IMG/VR virus record: IMGVR_UViG_3300011114_000135
Location: 1-27,701 of that record
Length of the DNA stretch: 27,701 nt
Reading direction: 5' to 3' (one strand)
Source of the DNA: a virus
In this document: in pieces, positions 15,579 to 23,581 of the stretch
How positions within the stretch are numbered: the first letter of the stretch is position 1
Layout: each line of letters opens with the position of its first letter
Translations under genes and position numbers: made by a program
Notes under the pieces: model-generated
Database searches by the model: none
Seen by the model: only the letters and a program-made list of their open reading frames with translations
Told to the model about the DNA's origin: nothing

Positions 15579-16769
15579 TTAGCCTAATAATTGATGCAAG
15601 CGAATATCATTTAAACCAGATTTAACAAGCCCGCCTTTAGCATAGCTTTTAACTTGCCCACCAGCAGCAAATAAACCAGTAGCTTTTCCTAAACCATACA
15701 CACCAAGTCCAGCAACCCCTAAACCACCAAGTTGAGATACATAATTTGGCGGTGCTGTGTAGCCTTGTTGTGTTCCAGTGCCGGTTTGAGCAGTACTTAT
15801 AAACGGTAAATTAGATAATGAGCTTTGTAAGAATTGGTTTTGTGTATATGGGAATTGTTGCTGTTGTAAACCAAATTGATTTTGTAACTGTAAGTTAGCA
15901 ATCTTTGCTGCATTTTGTTGTGCTGCAATATTACCCAAAGTACCACCTGCTGTAGTAGCACCAGCATAACCTTGTTGCGCACCTTGAACACCTTGAAGCC
16001 CCAAACCAGCGCCTTGCATTGCGCCCTGAAGTCCTTGGATACCAACTTGCTGCCCTTGCATACCAGCTTGAAGACCCTGAAGTCCTAGCGTAGATCCAAA
16101 CTGTTGAGCTTGTTGTGCGTTTTGGTAAGCTTGTTGTTGTCCTGTAGCTTCAATCCCAGATAGACGGTTCTGTAAACCGCGGTTAGCTTCTGCTTGTTGA
16201 AGGGCTAAACGATTACCACCAAAAGCTCCAGACCCAACAGATTGAGCCGCCATCTGAGGAGCTTGAATTTGATAATCTCTAATTGCTTGTTGTTTTTGCC
16301 AATCTACTACATTGTTCATGTATGGCGACATATACTGCGCCATTGCTTCTGGGCTTGTAGCTTGTTGGGCATACATATCACCAGCACGACTTGCCGCCGT
16401 ACCCATTGAAGCGCCTACCGCACCGTACTTAGGAGCTTCTGCGCCGTATTGGAATCCTTTTTGTCCGTAATCTAAAGCAATTGGAGCTGTACTTAAACTT
16501 CCTTGCCCGCCTGCTTGAGCCAAAGCAGAACCAGAAGCAAACCCACCGGGCAACTGAAGTCCAGCCGCGCCTATATATGATTGATTTAAAAGTGCCGGAG
16601 TCTGTTGATTTGCAACTAAATCTTGAGCGCGGTTTAAATAATTAGTAACATAGGGTTGGAACTGCGGTTGAATACTAGGCGTAGTCGTAGACGACTGGTT
16701 TGTAGTTCCTTGTGATGTTGGGCTAGAGGGTAGCGATTGCGCTCCCAATATGCTGTCAAGAATTCCCAT
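15579..16769 (-). CDS. Gln/Gly-rich virion protein
   Basis: A 396-residue protein rich in Gln, Gly and Ala. The centre carries YMSPYMNNVVDWQKQQAIRDYQIQ and GAFGGNRLALQQAEANRGL, a pattern I recall from phage internal or tail-associated virion proteins. A low-complexity helix of LQG-type repeats (LQGLQAGMQGQQVGIQGLQG) follows, and the end has FAAGGQVKSYAKGGLVKSGL, sharing the glycine motif with both neighbours. There is no enzyme motif. By position between the jelly-roll/hub genes and the transglycosylase protein it may fill the role of T7 gp14/gp15-like internal proteins; this is an inference. AAGGA precedes the ATG. Confidence 0.65.
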   Translation of the reverse strand: MGILDSILGAQSLPSSPTSQGTTNQSSTTTPSIQPQFQPYVTNYLNRAQDLVANQQTPALLNQSYIGAAGLQLPGGFASGSALAQAGGQGSLSTAPIALDYGQKGFQYGAEAPKYGAVGASMGTAASRAGDMYAQQATSPEAMAQYMSPYMNNVVDWQKQQAIRDYQIQAPQMAAQSVGSGAFGGNRLALQQAEANRGLQNRLSGIEATGQQQAYQNAQQAQQFGSTLGLQGLQAGMQGQQVGIQGLQGAMQGAGLGLQGVQGAQQGYAGATTAGGTLGNIAAQQNAAKIANLQLQNQFGLQQQQFPYTQNQFLQSSLSNLPFISTAQTGTGTQQGYTAPPNYVSQLGGLGVAGLGVYGLGKATGLFAAGGQVKSYAKGGLVKSGLNDIRLHQLLG

Positions 16770-16780
16770 AGTTTAATTCC

Positions 16781-18430
16781 TTATGCAGGTAATACTTTTT
16801 TGTCGTTAATAGCTCTAATTTGTCGCTTAGTGCCGTGTGCGTTTTTACGAATTCTGTCCATCATTGCGTATAGTTTTTTAGCCCCAGCGTCTGTAGAACC
16901 ACCACCTAAAGCACTAACTACGTCGCTTGAAACTACAAATTCACCGTCCGCAAGTCTAGCGGGCTGATTACCCCCTATTGTAGCTGGTATATCGTCACTT
17001 AATCCAGTACCATTACCCTTTAGAAGCCTTCCGCCATCTGAATAAGAACCTAAATCCCCGCTATTTAAACCCGCAATTCCGCCTTCTGCATATCTATAAA
17101 GCATTGGTTGTGCATAGGGTGTTGGGGTGTAATTCATTCCCGTATAAGACTGGTTTGGAGAGTATGTAGGAAATGCATATGGCATTGGAGCCTGTGTTAT
17201 TGGTGCAGGTGTTGCTTGAGTTGTATTTTGAGATGACGCTTGAGTTGGCGCTCCACTACCTTGAGAGCCGCTAGTTAATCCTTTTGCCGCCAAACTACCC
17301 AACGCTACTTTTTGCATTGTTGTCATACCCGAATCAGCAGCAAGTTTATAACCGGGTGAACCACCAACATCTCCCATTTGCGCTAGTTTAGCTAAATCTG
17401 CATTAGTAAGAGTATTGGTAGCATTGGTGGCTGTAGTTCCTAGATCCGCAGAAGATATTCCAACATTACTATATGGAGTTGCGTTAAGGGCATTAGTAGC
17501 GGTAGTTCCTAAATCAGCCGAAGATATTCCAAGATTGCTATAAGGAACAGAACTTGATGGAACATTAGTAAGCGTTGTTCCTAAGTCAGCAGAAGATATT
17601 CCGGGATAAGCACTAGCGCCAGCAGCCTCGCCAGCCATTGTTGTACCAGCGCCAATAGCACCAGAACCAAAAGCAGCAGCTCCACCTAATGCAGCGGAAG
17701 CTAAAAGCGGTGCGCCGTATTCATCCATCCAAAGAGTTGATTGTTTTATTCCTTCTGGTTCAGTAAATATAGGTTGTCCAGATTTGTCCATTTGCATTTT
17801 GGGTTTACCACTAGCATCTGTAAGCGCGGCTATGCCCTTCATGTTTTCTCTACTAATTGGGACTTCAACGCCGCCAATTTTATATGCAGATTGATTTGTT
17901 TCTGGGTGCCAAGCTACATTTTCCCCTGCTGGGTTCCAATACTGACCATTAAACTCATAATCTTTAAATGCTGGTGTAGCATTAGCAACAGAACCATCTA
18001 GGTTTACCCCTAATGTAGACCCATTAGGATTCATAAATTTACCGTATTCTGCGTCCCATTTATAGCCGTGTTCAGTAGGTTTAAATTCTTTTCCGCTAGT
18101 ATCACCAGCAAGCATTTGGTCCATTGTCTGAAGTTTTACAGGTTGGTCTGGCGTCCAAGTTGATTCTGTTTTGGGAGCCGCTTCTCCATTATTAACCCAC
18201 TCACCACCAGTCATTCCACCATCGTCATACCGCAATGCAGCAATCCCACCACTAGCCATCATTTGACCACTATAGGCATCTGTCTTGGGTTCGTAGCTAG
18301 CGTTAAGAGCGCTCATACTTATTGGGGTTTGACTAGGTGTAGCATATTGAGACGGCGTTTGATAACTACCGGGATAAGTATCGTTTTGAGCTAAAGGCGC
18401 GTTTAAGCCCACTATTCCGTTAGAATACAT
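16781..18430 (-). CDS. Repeat-containing virion protein with LADGEFV C-terminal motif
   Basis: The 549-residue protein contains MASGGIAALRYDDGG near residue 57, three copies of GISSADLGTT (about 277-333, 23-24 residues apart), a Pro/Tyr/Gln-rich stretch (PITQAPMPYAFPTY...), AEGGIAGLNSG, and a C-terminal block with TGLSDDIPATIGG, ARLADGEFVVSSDVV and GAKKLYAMMDRIRK. The DIPA...LADGEFV block recurs in virion proteins of many environmental phages, usually without assigned function. It is likely structural or ejected. AAGGAC lies upstream of the ATG. A 36-base gap separates it from the next gene upstream. Confidence 0.65.
   Translation of the reverse strand: MYSNGIVGLNAPLAQNDTYPGSYQTPSQYATPSQTPISMSALNASYEPKTDAYSGQMMASGGIAALRYDDGGMTGGEWVNNGEAAPKTESTWTPDQPVKLQTMDQMLAGDTSGKEFKPTEHGYKWDAEYGKFMNPNGSTLGVNLDGSVANATPAFKDYEFNGQYWNPAGENVAWHPETNQSAYKIGGVEVPISRENMKGIAALTDASGKPKMQMDKSGQPIFTEPEGIKQSTLWMDEYGAPLLASAALGGAAAFGSGAIGAGTTMAGEAAGASAYPGISSADLGTTLTNVPSSSVPYSNLGISSADLGTTATNALNATPYSNVGISSADLGTTATNATNTLTNADLAKLAQMGDVGGSPGYKLAADSGMTTMQKVALGSLAAKGLTSGSQGSGAPTQASSQNTTQATPAPITQAPMPYAFPTYSPNQSYTGMNYTPTPYAQPMLYRYAEGGIAGLNSGDLGSYSDGGRLLKGNGTGLSDDIPATIGGNQPARLADGEFVVSSDVVSALGGGSTDAGAKKLYAMMDRIRKNAHGTKRQIRAINDKKVLPA
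17433..17602 (-). repeat. Three GISSADLGTT-coding repeats
   Basis: Three copies of the decapeptide-coding unit, spaced about 69-72 bases, lie within the 549-residue virion protein. The copies differ at many third codon positions, so the duplication is old or under protein-level selection. Confidence 0.75.
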
Positions 18431-18466
18431 AGAAGTCCTTCTTAATATGTGCTGATTTTATCATGT

Positions 18467-19111
18467 CTATAGCCTTGATACAAAAGATAATGTAGCCACT
18501 ACGGACGGGCTAACAGGTCTAGCATAGGGGGTTGTAAGCGCTGGCAAACTAACTAAAGACACGGTGTTAAAGTCCGTAGCCCAGTACAAAGCAACACTAT
18601 CTCCAGAGTTTAAAGAAAGAAAAAAGTTGGCCGCCCCCAGTGCATAGTCATAAGTAGTGGCGTTTTTTCTTGCTGGTAACACAATTCTACTAGCCGTAGC
18701 TGATATATCTGCCCCATTTTTACGCAACCAAATATCTGCATAATGAATATCATTGTCGTTATTTTGAATTTGAACGCTAAATTGGTAGTTGTAAATGCCG
18801 CCTTGTGACACAGTAATGGCGCTATTAGCTAAAGTCATGCCACTAGAATAATCAAGAGTATTAAGGGTAACTAGGGTAGCGGTGTTTGCCGTAGCGGTTA
18901 CATTAGAGTTGTTCTGAACAGATATATAGGTATTTCCCAGATACTGCCCACCAGTACTTCCTAATAACGCCCCGGTAACGTTATCTACTTGGTTAAAGTA
19001 TAGGCGTAATGCATTGCTAAACTGATCTTGATAGTTTTGGTTGTACTCTACCGGCCCAATAGGTAAGTTAGGTGCAACGGTATTACGGATGCTTGTAGCG
19101 TTTGATGCCAT
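18467..19111 (-). CDS. Jelly-roll-like virion protein
   Basis: The 214-residue product starts with a short lead (APNLPIGPVEYNQNYQDQFSNALRLYFNQVDN) and continues as a beta-rich domain. NSAITVSQGGIYNYQFSVQI, ADIWLRKNGADI and NFFLSLNSGDSVALYWATD are reminiscent of C1q/TNF-like jelly-roll domains seen in phage head decorations and fibres. No enzymatic motif is seen. It may be a decoration or receptor-contact protein on the virion. The start overlaps the stop of the 717-residue protein (TAATG), with GGAGA upstream. Confidence 0.6.
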   Translation of the reverse strand: MASNATSIRNTVAPNLPIGPVEYNQNYQDQFSNALRLYFNQVDNVTGALLGSTGGQYLGNTYISVQNNSNVTATANTATLVTLNTLDYSSGMTLANSAITVSQGGIYNYQFSVQIQNNDNDIHYADIWLRKNGADISATASRIVLPARKNATTYDYALGAANFFLSLNSGDSVALYWATDFNTVSLVSLPALTTPYARPVSPSVVATLSFVSRL

Positions 19112-21264
19112 TAGCTTCTCCGTCCGTCTGGTCTAATATCAATCCGTGGTGCGCCCAACTGCCAAGATACCCCTAAGCCATCAGAACTAATCTTCATTGC
19201 CATTTGGCGGGCGCGAATCCTTGTATAGATCTGGCCTGTAAATTCTTGAACCGTATATTGTGGGTATACAGCATAGTTATTACCGCTTACTGTTGCGGCA
19301 TTTGATGGGCTTCCATAGGCTGAACCTGAGTTTTGGCGGGGTTGTAATTCCATCGTAACAACTGGGCCATTTACATTTGATCCATTAAAGTTAACGTCGG
19401 GCAGCATTCTCCAGACATAGCCAAAGTTGTGTCCATCCCCAATATCAAAATCAGAAGACTGCACATAGGCATAAATAGGTAAGGAAGTAGCCGTAGACAA
19501 ATCGTCATTACCAAGCTCGTGGTTAATCACACAGCCAGTCGAGTTTAATAAAGCATCCTCACCGTTTTGGAATGTACCCATTGGGTTTTGGCGAAGTCCT
19601 GAATCTAACCAAGACGTACGATTTAGTGTGCCGTAATACCAGACCCGATCAAGGTAGTTATAGATCACATACTTATCAACTACAACCGAGTTAGTAGAAC
19701 AATAGAACCACCAGATTTCATTAAAGCCTTCGTTACTACCAACAGTAACCTGCCAAGATTGGTCTTTATTAAGGTCAGCAAATATATATTGACGCAGCGC
19801 ACAAGGTAAAGTTTCTACACGACCAGAGTACATATAAAACTTATCTCCACCCATCCAATAGGTAATATTGTTAACCGTAATAACTGTGTTTGGTCCCATT
19901 ACCGAGATGTTATCCATCAAGACCTGAAAGCCCCATATATAGGGTGGCCCTAAATACTGCATAGAGTAAAGGGTTGAATCTGTTAATACTAATATTTCTT
20001 GGCGGGTATTAATCGTAGTAACAATATAAGAGCCATGCGAGAGCCTAAACTCACCTGCTTGGTTTGTAATATCTGGTACCCATTGGTATGGGTTTTCTTG
20101 GTCTGACCACCGTACCAACATAGGATCAAAGTCCGTTAATGGATCTGTAGGATCGTAAGAATTAGCACCAAAAGCAAACACAAAACGTTGGATATCAGAA
20201 GCTAAAACCTCAAGTGTTTTATAAGGAACAAACTGCCCGCTATAAGATGCAGTATTAGATAAATCTGATAACTTTTTACCACGATACGATGTTCCTAGGT
20301 TTGCGTCCCAATAGAAAAGCTGCCCACCACGTTGAGCATATACAAGATCTTGACCGTAGTTATCATTAGTCCAAATAACAAGCTGTTCACCTACACTAAC
20401 CCCTTGAGGAGCGGCGTTACCCCATCCATATTGACCCCAAGTACCAGCACCCCAACCATTACCATTAACATAGTATTCAAGTCCTACATGGCACAATACT
20501 TGGCAAGTTACATTTCCACCCACATTAGAGGCAGAAGACGTACAGTAAGTTACATTAGATAAGTTGTTATCTGAGCTTGAAGCCAAGAAGTAATAGACCG
20601 CTGAACCGTAGCTTAATATTTGATGCTCACCGTTAATAACCGTATTAGCCAATCCGCCAACCGAAACTGCGCAGTTAGATAGGATAAGATAGTCTCTATT
20701 ATTAGCGTTATTGGTGCCATCAAAAATTTTAACAAACGCGCTAGAAACATTAGCATTTGCCGTATGGGAGGCCGCGGTGGTGTTGTTAACTCCACGTACA
20801 CAGTTTGTGGCTGAATTAGCACTTAAAGTGTTGTAAAAAATAACTTCGCTATCAATCTTAACGTAGCCGTCTTGTGGCGGAAAATTAGTAGATGCAGTAA
20901 ATAATAGAGTTGTTGTAGTTGCGTTTACGTTAGCCGCAAGGGTAGTACGGCCTGTAGATAAAGCATTGCTTAAAGTAAGCGTCGATACAACAGGAGTAAT
21001 ATCGTAATACTGCCCGCCATTTTCTACATAGTATTTAAGGTTAGTTCCAACTCCAAGGTAGTTATACCCAGATAAAGTAGCCCAGTTCCACATAGAACGA
21101 CATACACCCCAGAACTTATATGCACTTAATCTAATCCAGCCACCAAGCTTTTCTGGAAAGCCAGATCTAAACCGAATCTTATCGCCGTCATAGAAGCCGC
21201 CTTCATTTGAGTAGTTAGTGCCTTCTCTATTAAGACCGGGTCTTAAAACCACCTTAGTTAGCAT
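19111..21264 (-). CDS. Large structural protein, possible tail hub or DNA stabiliser
   Basis: A 717-residue, beta-rich, Trp/Tyr/Gly-rich protein starting LTKVVLRPGLNREGTNYSNEGGFYDGDKIRFRSGFPEKLGGW. Blade-like recurrences (YLGVGTNLKYYVENGGQYYDITPV, WGQYGWGNAA, TLYSMQYLGPP, WYYGTLNRTSW) suggest a propeller fold, like packaged-DNA stabilisation or tail-tube hub proteins such as P22 gp10; this is structural analogy, not recognised homology. Residues about 107-176 hold a separate small module (FPPQDGYVKIDSEVIFYN ... CVRGVNNTTAASH) that I recall as recurring in phage virion proteins. GGAG lies 10 bases upstream of the ATG, overlapping the divergent endonuclease promoter. Confidence 0.65.
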   Translation of the reverse strand: MLTKVVLRPGLNREGTNYSNEGGFYDGDKIRFRSGFPEKLGGWIRLSAYKFWGVCRSMWNWATLSGYNYLGVGTNLKYYVENGGQYYDITPVVSTLTLSNALSTGRTTLAANVNATTTTLLFTASTNFPPQDGYVKIDSEVIFYNTLSANSATNCVRGVNNTTAASHTANANVSSAFVKIFDGTNNANNRDYLILSNCAVSVGGLANTVINGEHQILSYGSAVYYFLASSSDNNLSNVTYCTSSASNVGGNVTCQVLCHVGLEYYVNGNGWGAGTWGQYGWGNAAPQGVSVGEQLVIWTNDNYGQDLVYAQRGGQLFYWDANLGTSYRGKKLSDLSNTASYSGQFVPYKTLEVLASDIQRFVFAFGANSYDPTDPLTDFDPMLVRWSDQENPYQWVPDITNQAGEFRLSHGSYIVTTINTRQEILVLTDSTLYSMQYLGPPYIWGFQVLMDNISVMGPNTVITVNNITYWMGGDKFYMYSGRVETLPCALRQYIFADLNKDQSWQVTVGSNEGFNEIWWFYCSTNSVVVDKYVIYNYLDRVWYYGTLNRTSWLDSGLRQNPMGTFQNGEDALLNSTGCVINHELGNDDLSTATSLPIYAYVQSSDFDIGDGHNFGYVWRMLPDVNFNGSNVNGPVVTMELQPRQNSGSAYGSPSNAATVSGNNYAVYPQYTVQEFTGQIYTRIRARQMAMKISSDGLGVSWQLGAPRIDIRPDGRRS

Positions 21265-21267
21265 TTG

Positions 21268-21284
21268 TGCTATACTCCTATAAT
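21268..21284 (+). promoter_or_regulatory. Promoter for GIY-YIG endonuclease gene
   Basis: An extended -10 (TGCTATACT, 21268-21276) is followed closely by a perfect TATAAT (21279-21284), 21-38 bases before the ATG at 21306. No strong -35 is seen; extended -10 promoters often lack one. This suggests host sigma-70 RNA polymerase transcribes the endonuclease independently of, and against, the late unit. Confidence 0.55.
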
Positions 21285-21305
21285 GGTATTAATAAGGAGA
21301 GTATT

Positions 21306-22028
21306 ATGTTTGTATATATCTGGAAACACAATGAAGTTCCTTTTTATGTAGGCGCAACAAAGTCTAAAAGGCGTCTTAACCCATTTAATAGCGGGGGACA
21401 CAGAAACTGGCTTTGTAACAATAAAATTGCTGAAATTGGTATTAAAAATGTAGTTGTTGAAATTCATACCGTTGACACTTTGGAAGAAGCCCAAATACTA
21501 GAGCGTAGTTTAATTGAAAAGTACGGAAGAATCCAACTTGGTAACGGGCCTTTAACTAATTTAACAACTGGTGGTGATGGTGTACATGGAATGTCCGATG
21601 AAAATAAAGCGAAATTAAGTCTGCGCATGAAAGAAAATAATCCATTTTTAAAACCAGAAATTAGGGCAAAACAAAAAGCTAGAATGCAAGATCCAGATGT
21701 ACAATTAAAATTGCGGGGCGAAAATAACCCAGCCAAACATCCAGAAGCTAGAGCAAAAATACGAGCTAAATGGCAAGAGCCAGAATTTCGAGAAAAACAA
21801 TGCCAGCGTAAATTAGGCGTACCCATCCACTCTGATGAAAGCAAAGAATTGCGCCGCCAAAAACTTTTAGATCCAACTAATCCTATGCGCGAATTCCATA
21901 AGATATTAAACACTGATCCCAAAATTAAAGAAAAGCGGGTTGCTACACTAAAAACACCAGAAGTCAAAGCAAAAATAGTGGCGGGCTTAAAAGCATCATG
22001 GGCTAGGCGTAAAGGTGTCATTATGTAA
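21306..22028 (+). CDS. Free-standing GIY-YIG homing endonuclease
   Basis: The 240-residue product has an N-terminal GIY-YIG domain: VYIW (3-6), FYVGAT (13-18), KRR (21-23), the catalytic Glu probably at 66 in ILERSLIEKYG, and NLTTGGDG. The rest is a basic DNA-binding tail: a NUMOD3-like element (GMSDENKAKLSLRM) and then repeated units of the form xPE(x)RAKxxAxxx. I start it at the ATG at 21306 after AAGGAGA, not the in-frame TTG at 21267. It lies opposite to all surrounding late genes, between endolysin and the 717-residue protein, and its stop overlaps the endolysin stop by 8 bases. It likely cuts a cognate site in phages lacking it. Confidence 0.85.
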   Translation: MFVYIWKHNEVPFYVGATKSKRRLNPFNSGGHRNWLCNNKIAEIGIKNVVVEIHTVDTLEEAQILERSLIEKYGRIQLGNGPLTNLTTGGDGVHGMSDENKAKLSLRMKENNPFLKPEIRAKQKARMQDPDVQLKLRGENNPAKHPEARAKIRAKWQEPEFREKQCQRKLGVPIHSDESKELRRQKLLDPTNPMREFHKILNTDPKIKEKRVATLKTPEVKAKIVAGLKASWARRKGVIM

Positions 22029-22608
22029 GTACCTGTAGAGCTTTAGTTATCTTGGCAATACGCTCATCCAGACCCGTAGTACCACCATTGATTCTTCTTG
22101 TTATTGTGCCGTATTCTTGAGCATCTGCAAGGGGATTTAAACCTTTTTTGTTCCAGTACCAGCCCGCACTCAAAGCCGCATATTGGGGAGTAAGTAATAC
22201 ATCAGGGTTATGAATAAGATCGACACCAATACCATTTCCGCAGTTTTCATAATTTTCTCTACCTGTTAATTGTATTAAACCTCTACCGTGAAACCTCCAA
22301 CCGTCACCGTCTTGAAGATTACCCATGCGCCCAGCGTATACAAAGTTAGCAAGTTTTTCCGGGTTATGTGCATAAGGTTCTGCCATACTAATATTAGGAA
22401 AGCGGCTAGGCCATACCTGCATCAGTCTTTGGGCGGAGTAGTTAAGGTTTTCTTGTAAACGAGTAAAGTTAGCACTCTCAACAGTACACTGACCAATAAA
22501 CGCTGCTTGACGCTTTGGTGTGTTAAGGTCATATTTAACAAAGACTTGATTTAACGGGATTTCCCATTTGGTGTCTATGCCAAGTTCTTGTAATTGCAAG
22601 CTGTTCAT
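22021..22608 (-). CDS. Endolysin, glycoside hydrolase family 19-like
   Basis: The 195-residue enzyme matches GH19-type phage lysozymes: AAFIGQCTVESANFTRLQENLNYSAQRL with candidate catalytic Glu44 and Glu53, FVYAGRMGN, GDGWRFHGRGLIQLTGRENY, AALSAGWYW and a terminal RRINGGTTGLDERI. It should cleave the peptidoglycan glycan backbone at the end of infection. There is no signal peptide, so release depends on the holin-like protein nearby. Its ATG overlaps the spanin stop as ATGA (22605-22608). Downstream the antisense endonuclease gene separates it from the rest of the late unit. Confidence 0.9.
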   Translation of the reverse strand: MNSLQLQELGIDTKWEIPLNQVFVKYDLNTPKRQAAFIGQCTVESANFTRLQENLNYSAQRLMQVWPSRFPNISMAEPYAHNPEKLANFVYAGRMGNLQDGDGWRFHGRGLIQLTGRENYENCGNGIGVDLIHNPDVLLTPQYAALSAGWYWNKKGLNPLADAQEYGTITRRINGGTTGLDERIAKITKALQVLT

Positions 22609-23024
22609 TTGGCGTTAAAGATTCCAATTTGTTCTGATAACCACCCTTGAAGACTAACCAACTGTTGTGTAGTTATTGCACACTTTTCAATAAATTTAGG
22701 GTCGGTGGGGGTGCCATCAGTGCCGCTGGTGGTGTCGGAAATTGTGCCTGTTTGACTGGTGTTGGTGAGGCGCATCCCACCATAAGTACGCTTAATAAGA
22801 GCAATGCGGTTTTCATAATCATTTTTTACCTTTTCATTAACTTGAGCGGCTTCCTTAGCCTTTGATTTATTAATCATTTCTTGTTCTTTAGCGGCGAGTT
22901 CTACTTTAGATACATAAGCATCATACTTAACAGACTCGTATTTACCATAGCCAATACCAGCTACAGCAGCTAAAGACAGCACGGCGTATATATAAAACTG
23001 AATGGGTATAGTTAAGCCAAACAT
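22605..23024 (-). CDS. Rz: Inner-membrane spanin (Rz-like)
   Basis: The 139-residue protein has one N-terminal membrane segment (about residues 5-25, FYIYAVLSLAAVAGIGYG), then a periplasmic charged helix (VELAAKEQEMINKSKAKEAAQVNEKVKNDYENRIALIK) as in i-spanins. A Thr/Gly/Ser-rich linker and a short C-terminal helix follow. The embedded lipoprotein frame (22673-22822) confirms the assignment: Rz/Rz1 pairs bridge inner and outer membranes and disrupt the outer membrane in the last lysis step. It is translationally coupled on both sides (TAATG at its start, ATGA at its end). Confidence 0.85.
   Translation of the reverse strand: MFGLTIPIQFYIYAVLSLAAVAGIGYGKYESVKYDAYVSKVELAAKEQEMINKSKAKEAAQVNEKVKNDYENRIALIKRTYGGMRLTNTSQTGTISDTTSGTDGTPTDPKFIEKCAITTQQLVSLQGWLSEQIGIFNAK
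22673..22822 (-). CDS. Rz1: Embedded outer-membrane spanin lipoprotein (Rz1-like)
   Basis: A second frame lies wholly inside the Rz-like gene. From the ATG at 22822, preceded at 6 bases by GAAAAGG, it encodes 49 residues: MIMKTALLLLSVLMVGCASPT, with a lipobox LMVG-Cys at residues 13-17, then a short Pro-rich mature part (QFPTPPAALMAPPPT), eight prolines in all. A second in-frame ATG is at 22816. This is the classic nested Rz1 layout: a lipoprotein sorted to the outer membrane that binds the i-spanin. It is short enough to be missed by gene finders. The mature peptide would be about 33 residues. Confidence 0.85.
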   Translation of the reverse strand: MIMKTALLLLSVLMVGCASPTPVKQAQFPTPPAALMAPPPTLNLLKSVQ

Positions 23025-23581
23025 TATACGAACCTAATAGTGAATGCAAAGGTTGCTGGAAAGTTCTTAATTAACGCTGTGTTGTCATGCCACTGGTCTG
23101 GCGTAATGAACGCTGGGTCAACCAGCGCACGGATGTTGTGTCCAAAGTTTAGAATCATCATCTTGCCAAAAACATAGTGGTATGAGTTGTACTGCCATAA
23201 ATTATGACCCTCTACACGAATCGTGCCTTCATGGGTTTCGTTGCAGTTAATATCGCCCTGATAGCTCATACCAGAAGATCCGTCAATAAACTTAACATCA
23301 AAGCCGTAGAACGGATTACGCCATAGCCATTGGACTTTTGACCACCAGCAGGGGTTATGCTCTGCCCTAAAGGTTTGGTCACCGTCTAGGCTGTTATCAG
23401 GCGTTTGAAACCATGACAAGAAAGAGAATAGGCGCGGACCTGATTGCCAAACTGTAGCGTTGTTACACCAACCAATTTGGGTGGAATACATAATTCCAAT
23501 AATAAAAGCTAAAGGAAATGTAAGAACAGTTCCAATTAAGTTAACAGGCACTAACACTAAAGCATATATAAGATAGTTCAT
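23024..23581 (-). CDS. Membrane-anchored protein of the lysis region
   Basis: The 185-residue product opens with one or two hydrophobic segments (LIYALVLVPVNLIGTVLTFPLAFIIGIMY) and continues as a Trp-rich soluble part with SWFQTPDNSLDGDQTFR, WWSKVQWLWRNPFYGFD and RVEGHNLWQYNSYHYVFGKM. The TPDNSLDGD motif occurs in unknown phage proteins I have seen near lysis genes. No enzyme motif can be named. It sits between holin-like and spanin genes and is coupled to both, so a role in the envelope during lysis or in superinfection control is possible. Confidence 0.6.
   Translation of the reverse strand: MNYLIYALVLVPVNLIGTVLTFPLAFIIGIMYSTQIGWCNNATVWQSGPRLFSFLSWFQTPDNSLDGDQTFRAEHNPCWWSKVQWLWRNPFYGFDVKFIDGSSGMSYQGDINCNETHEGTIRVEGHNLWQYNSYHYVFGKMMILNFGHNIRALVDPAFITPDQWHDNTALIKNFPATFAFTIRFV

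Noticed and set aside
21464-22021. Minus-strand 185-codon frame opposite the GIY-YIG gene
   Set aside because: Low-quality composition, no motifs, and the plus-strand frame has a clear domain, promoter and ribosome site.
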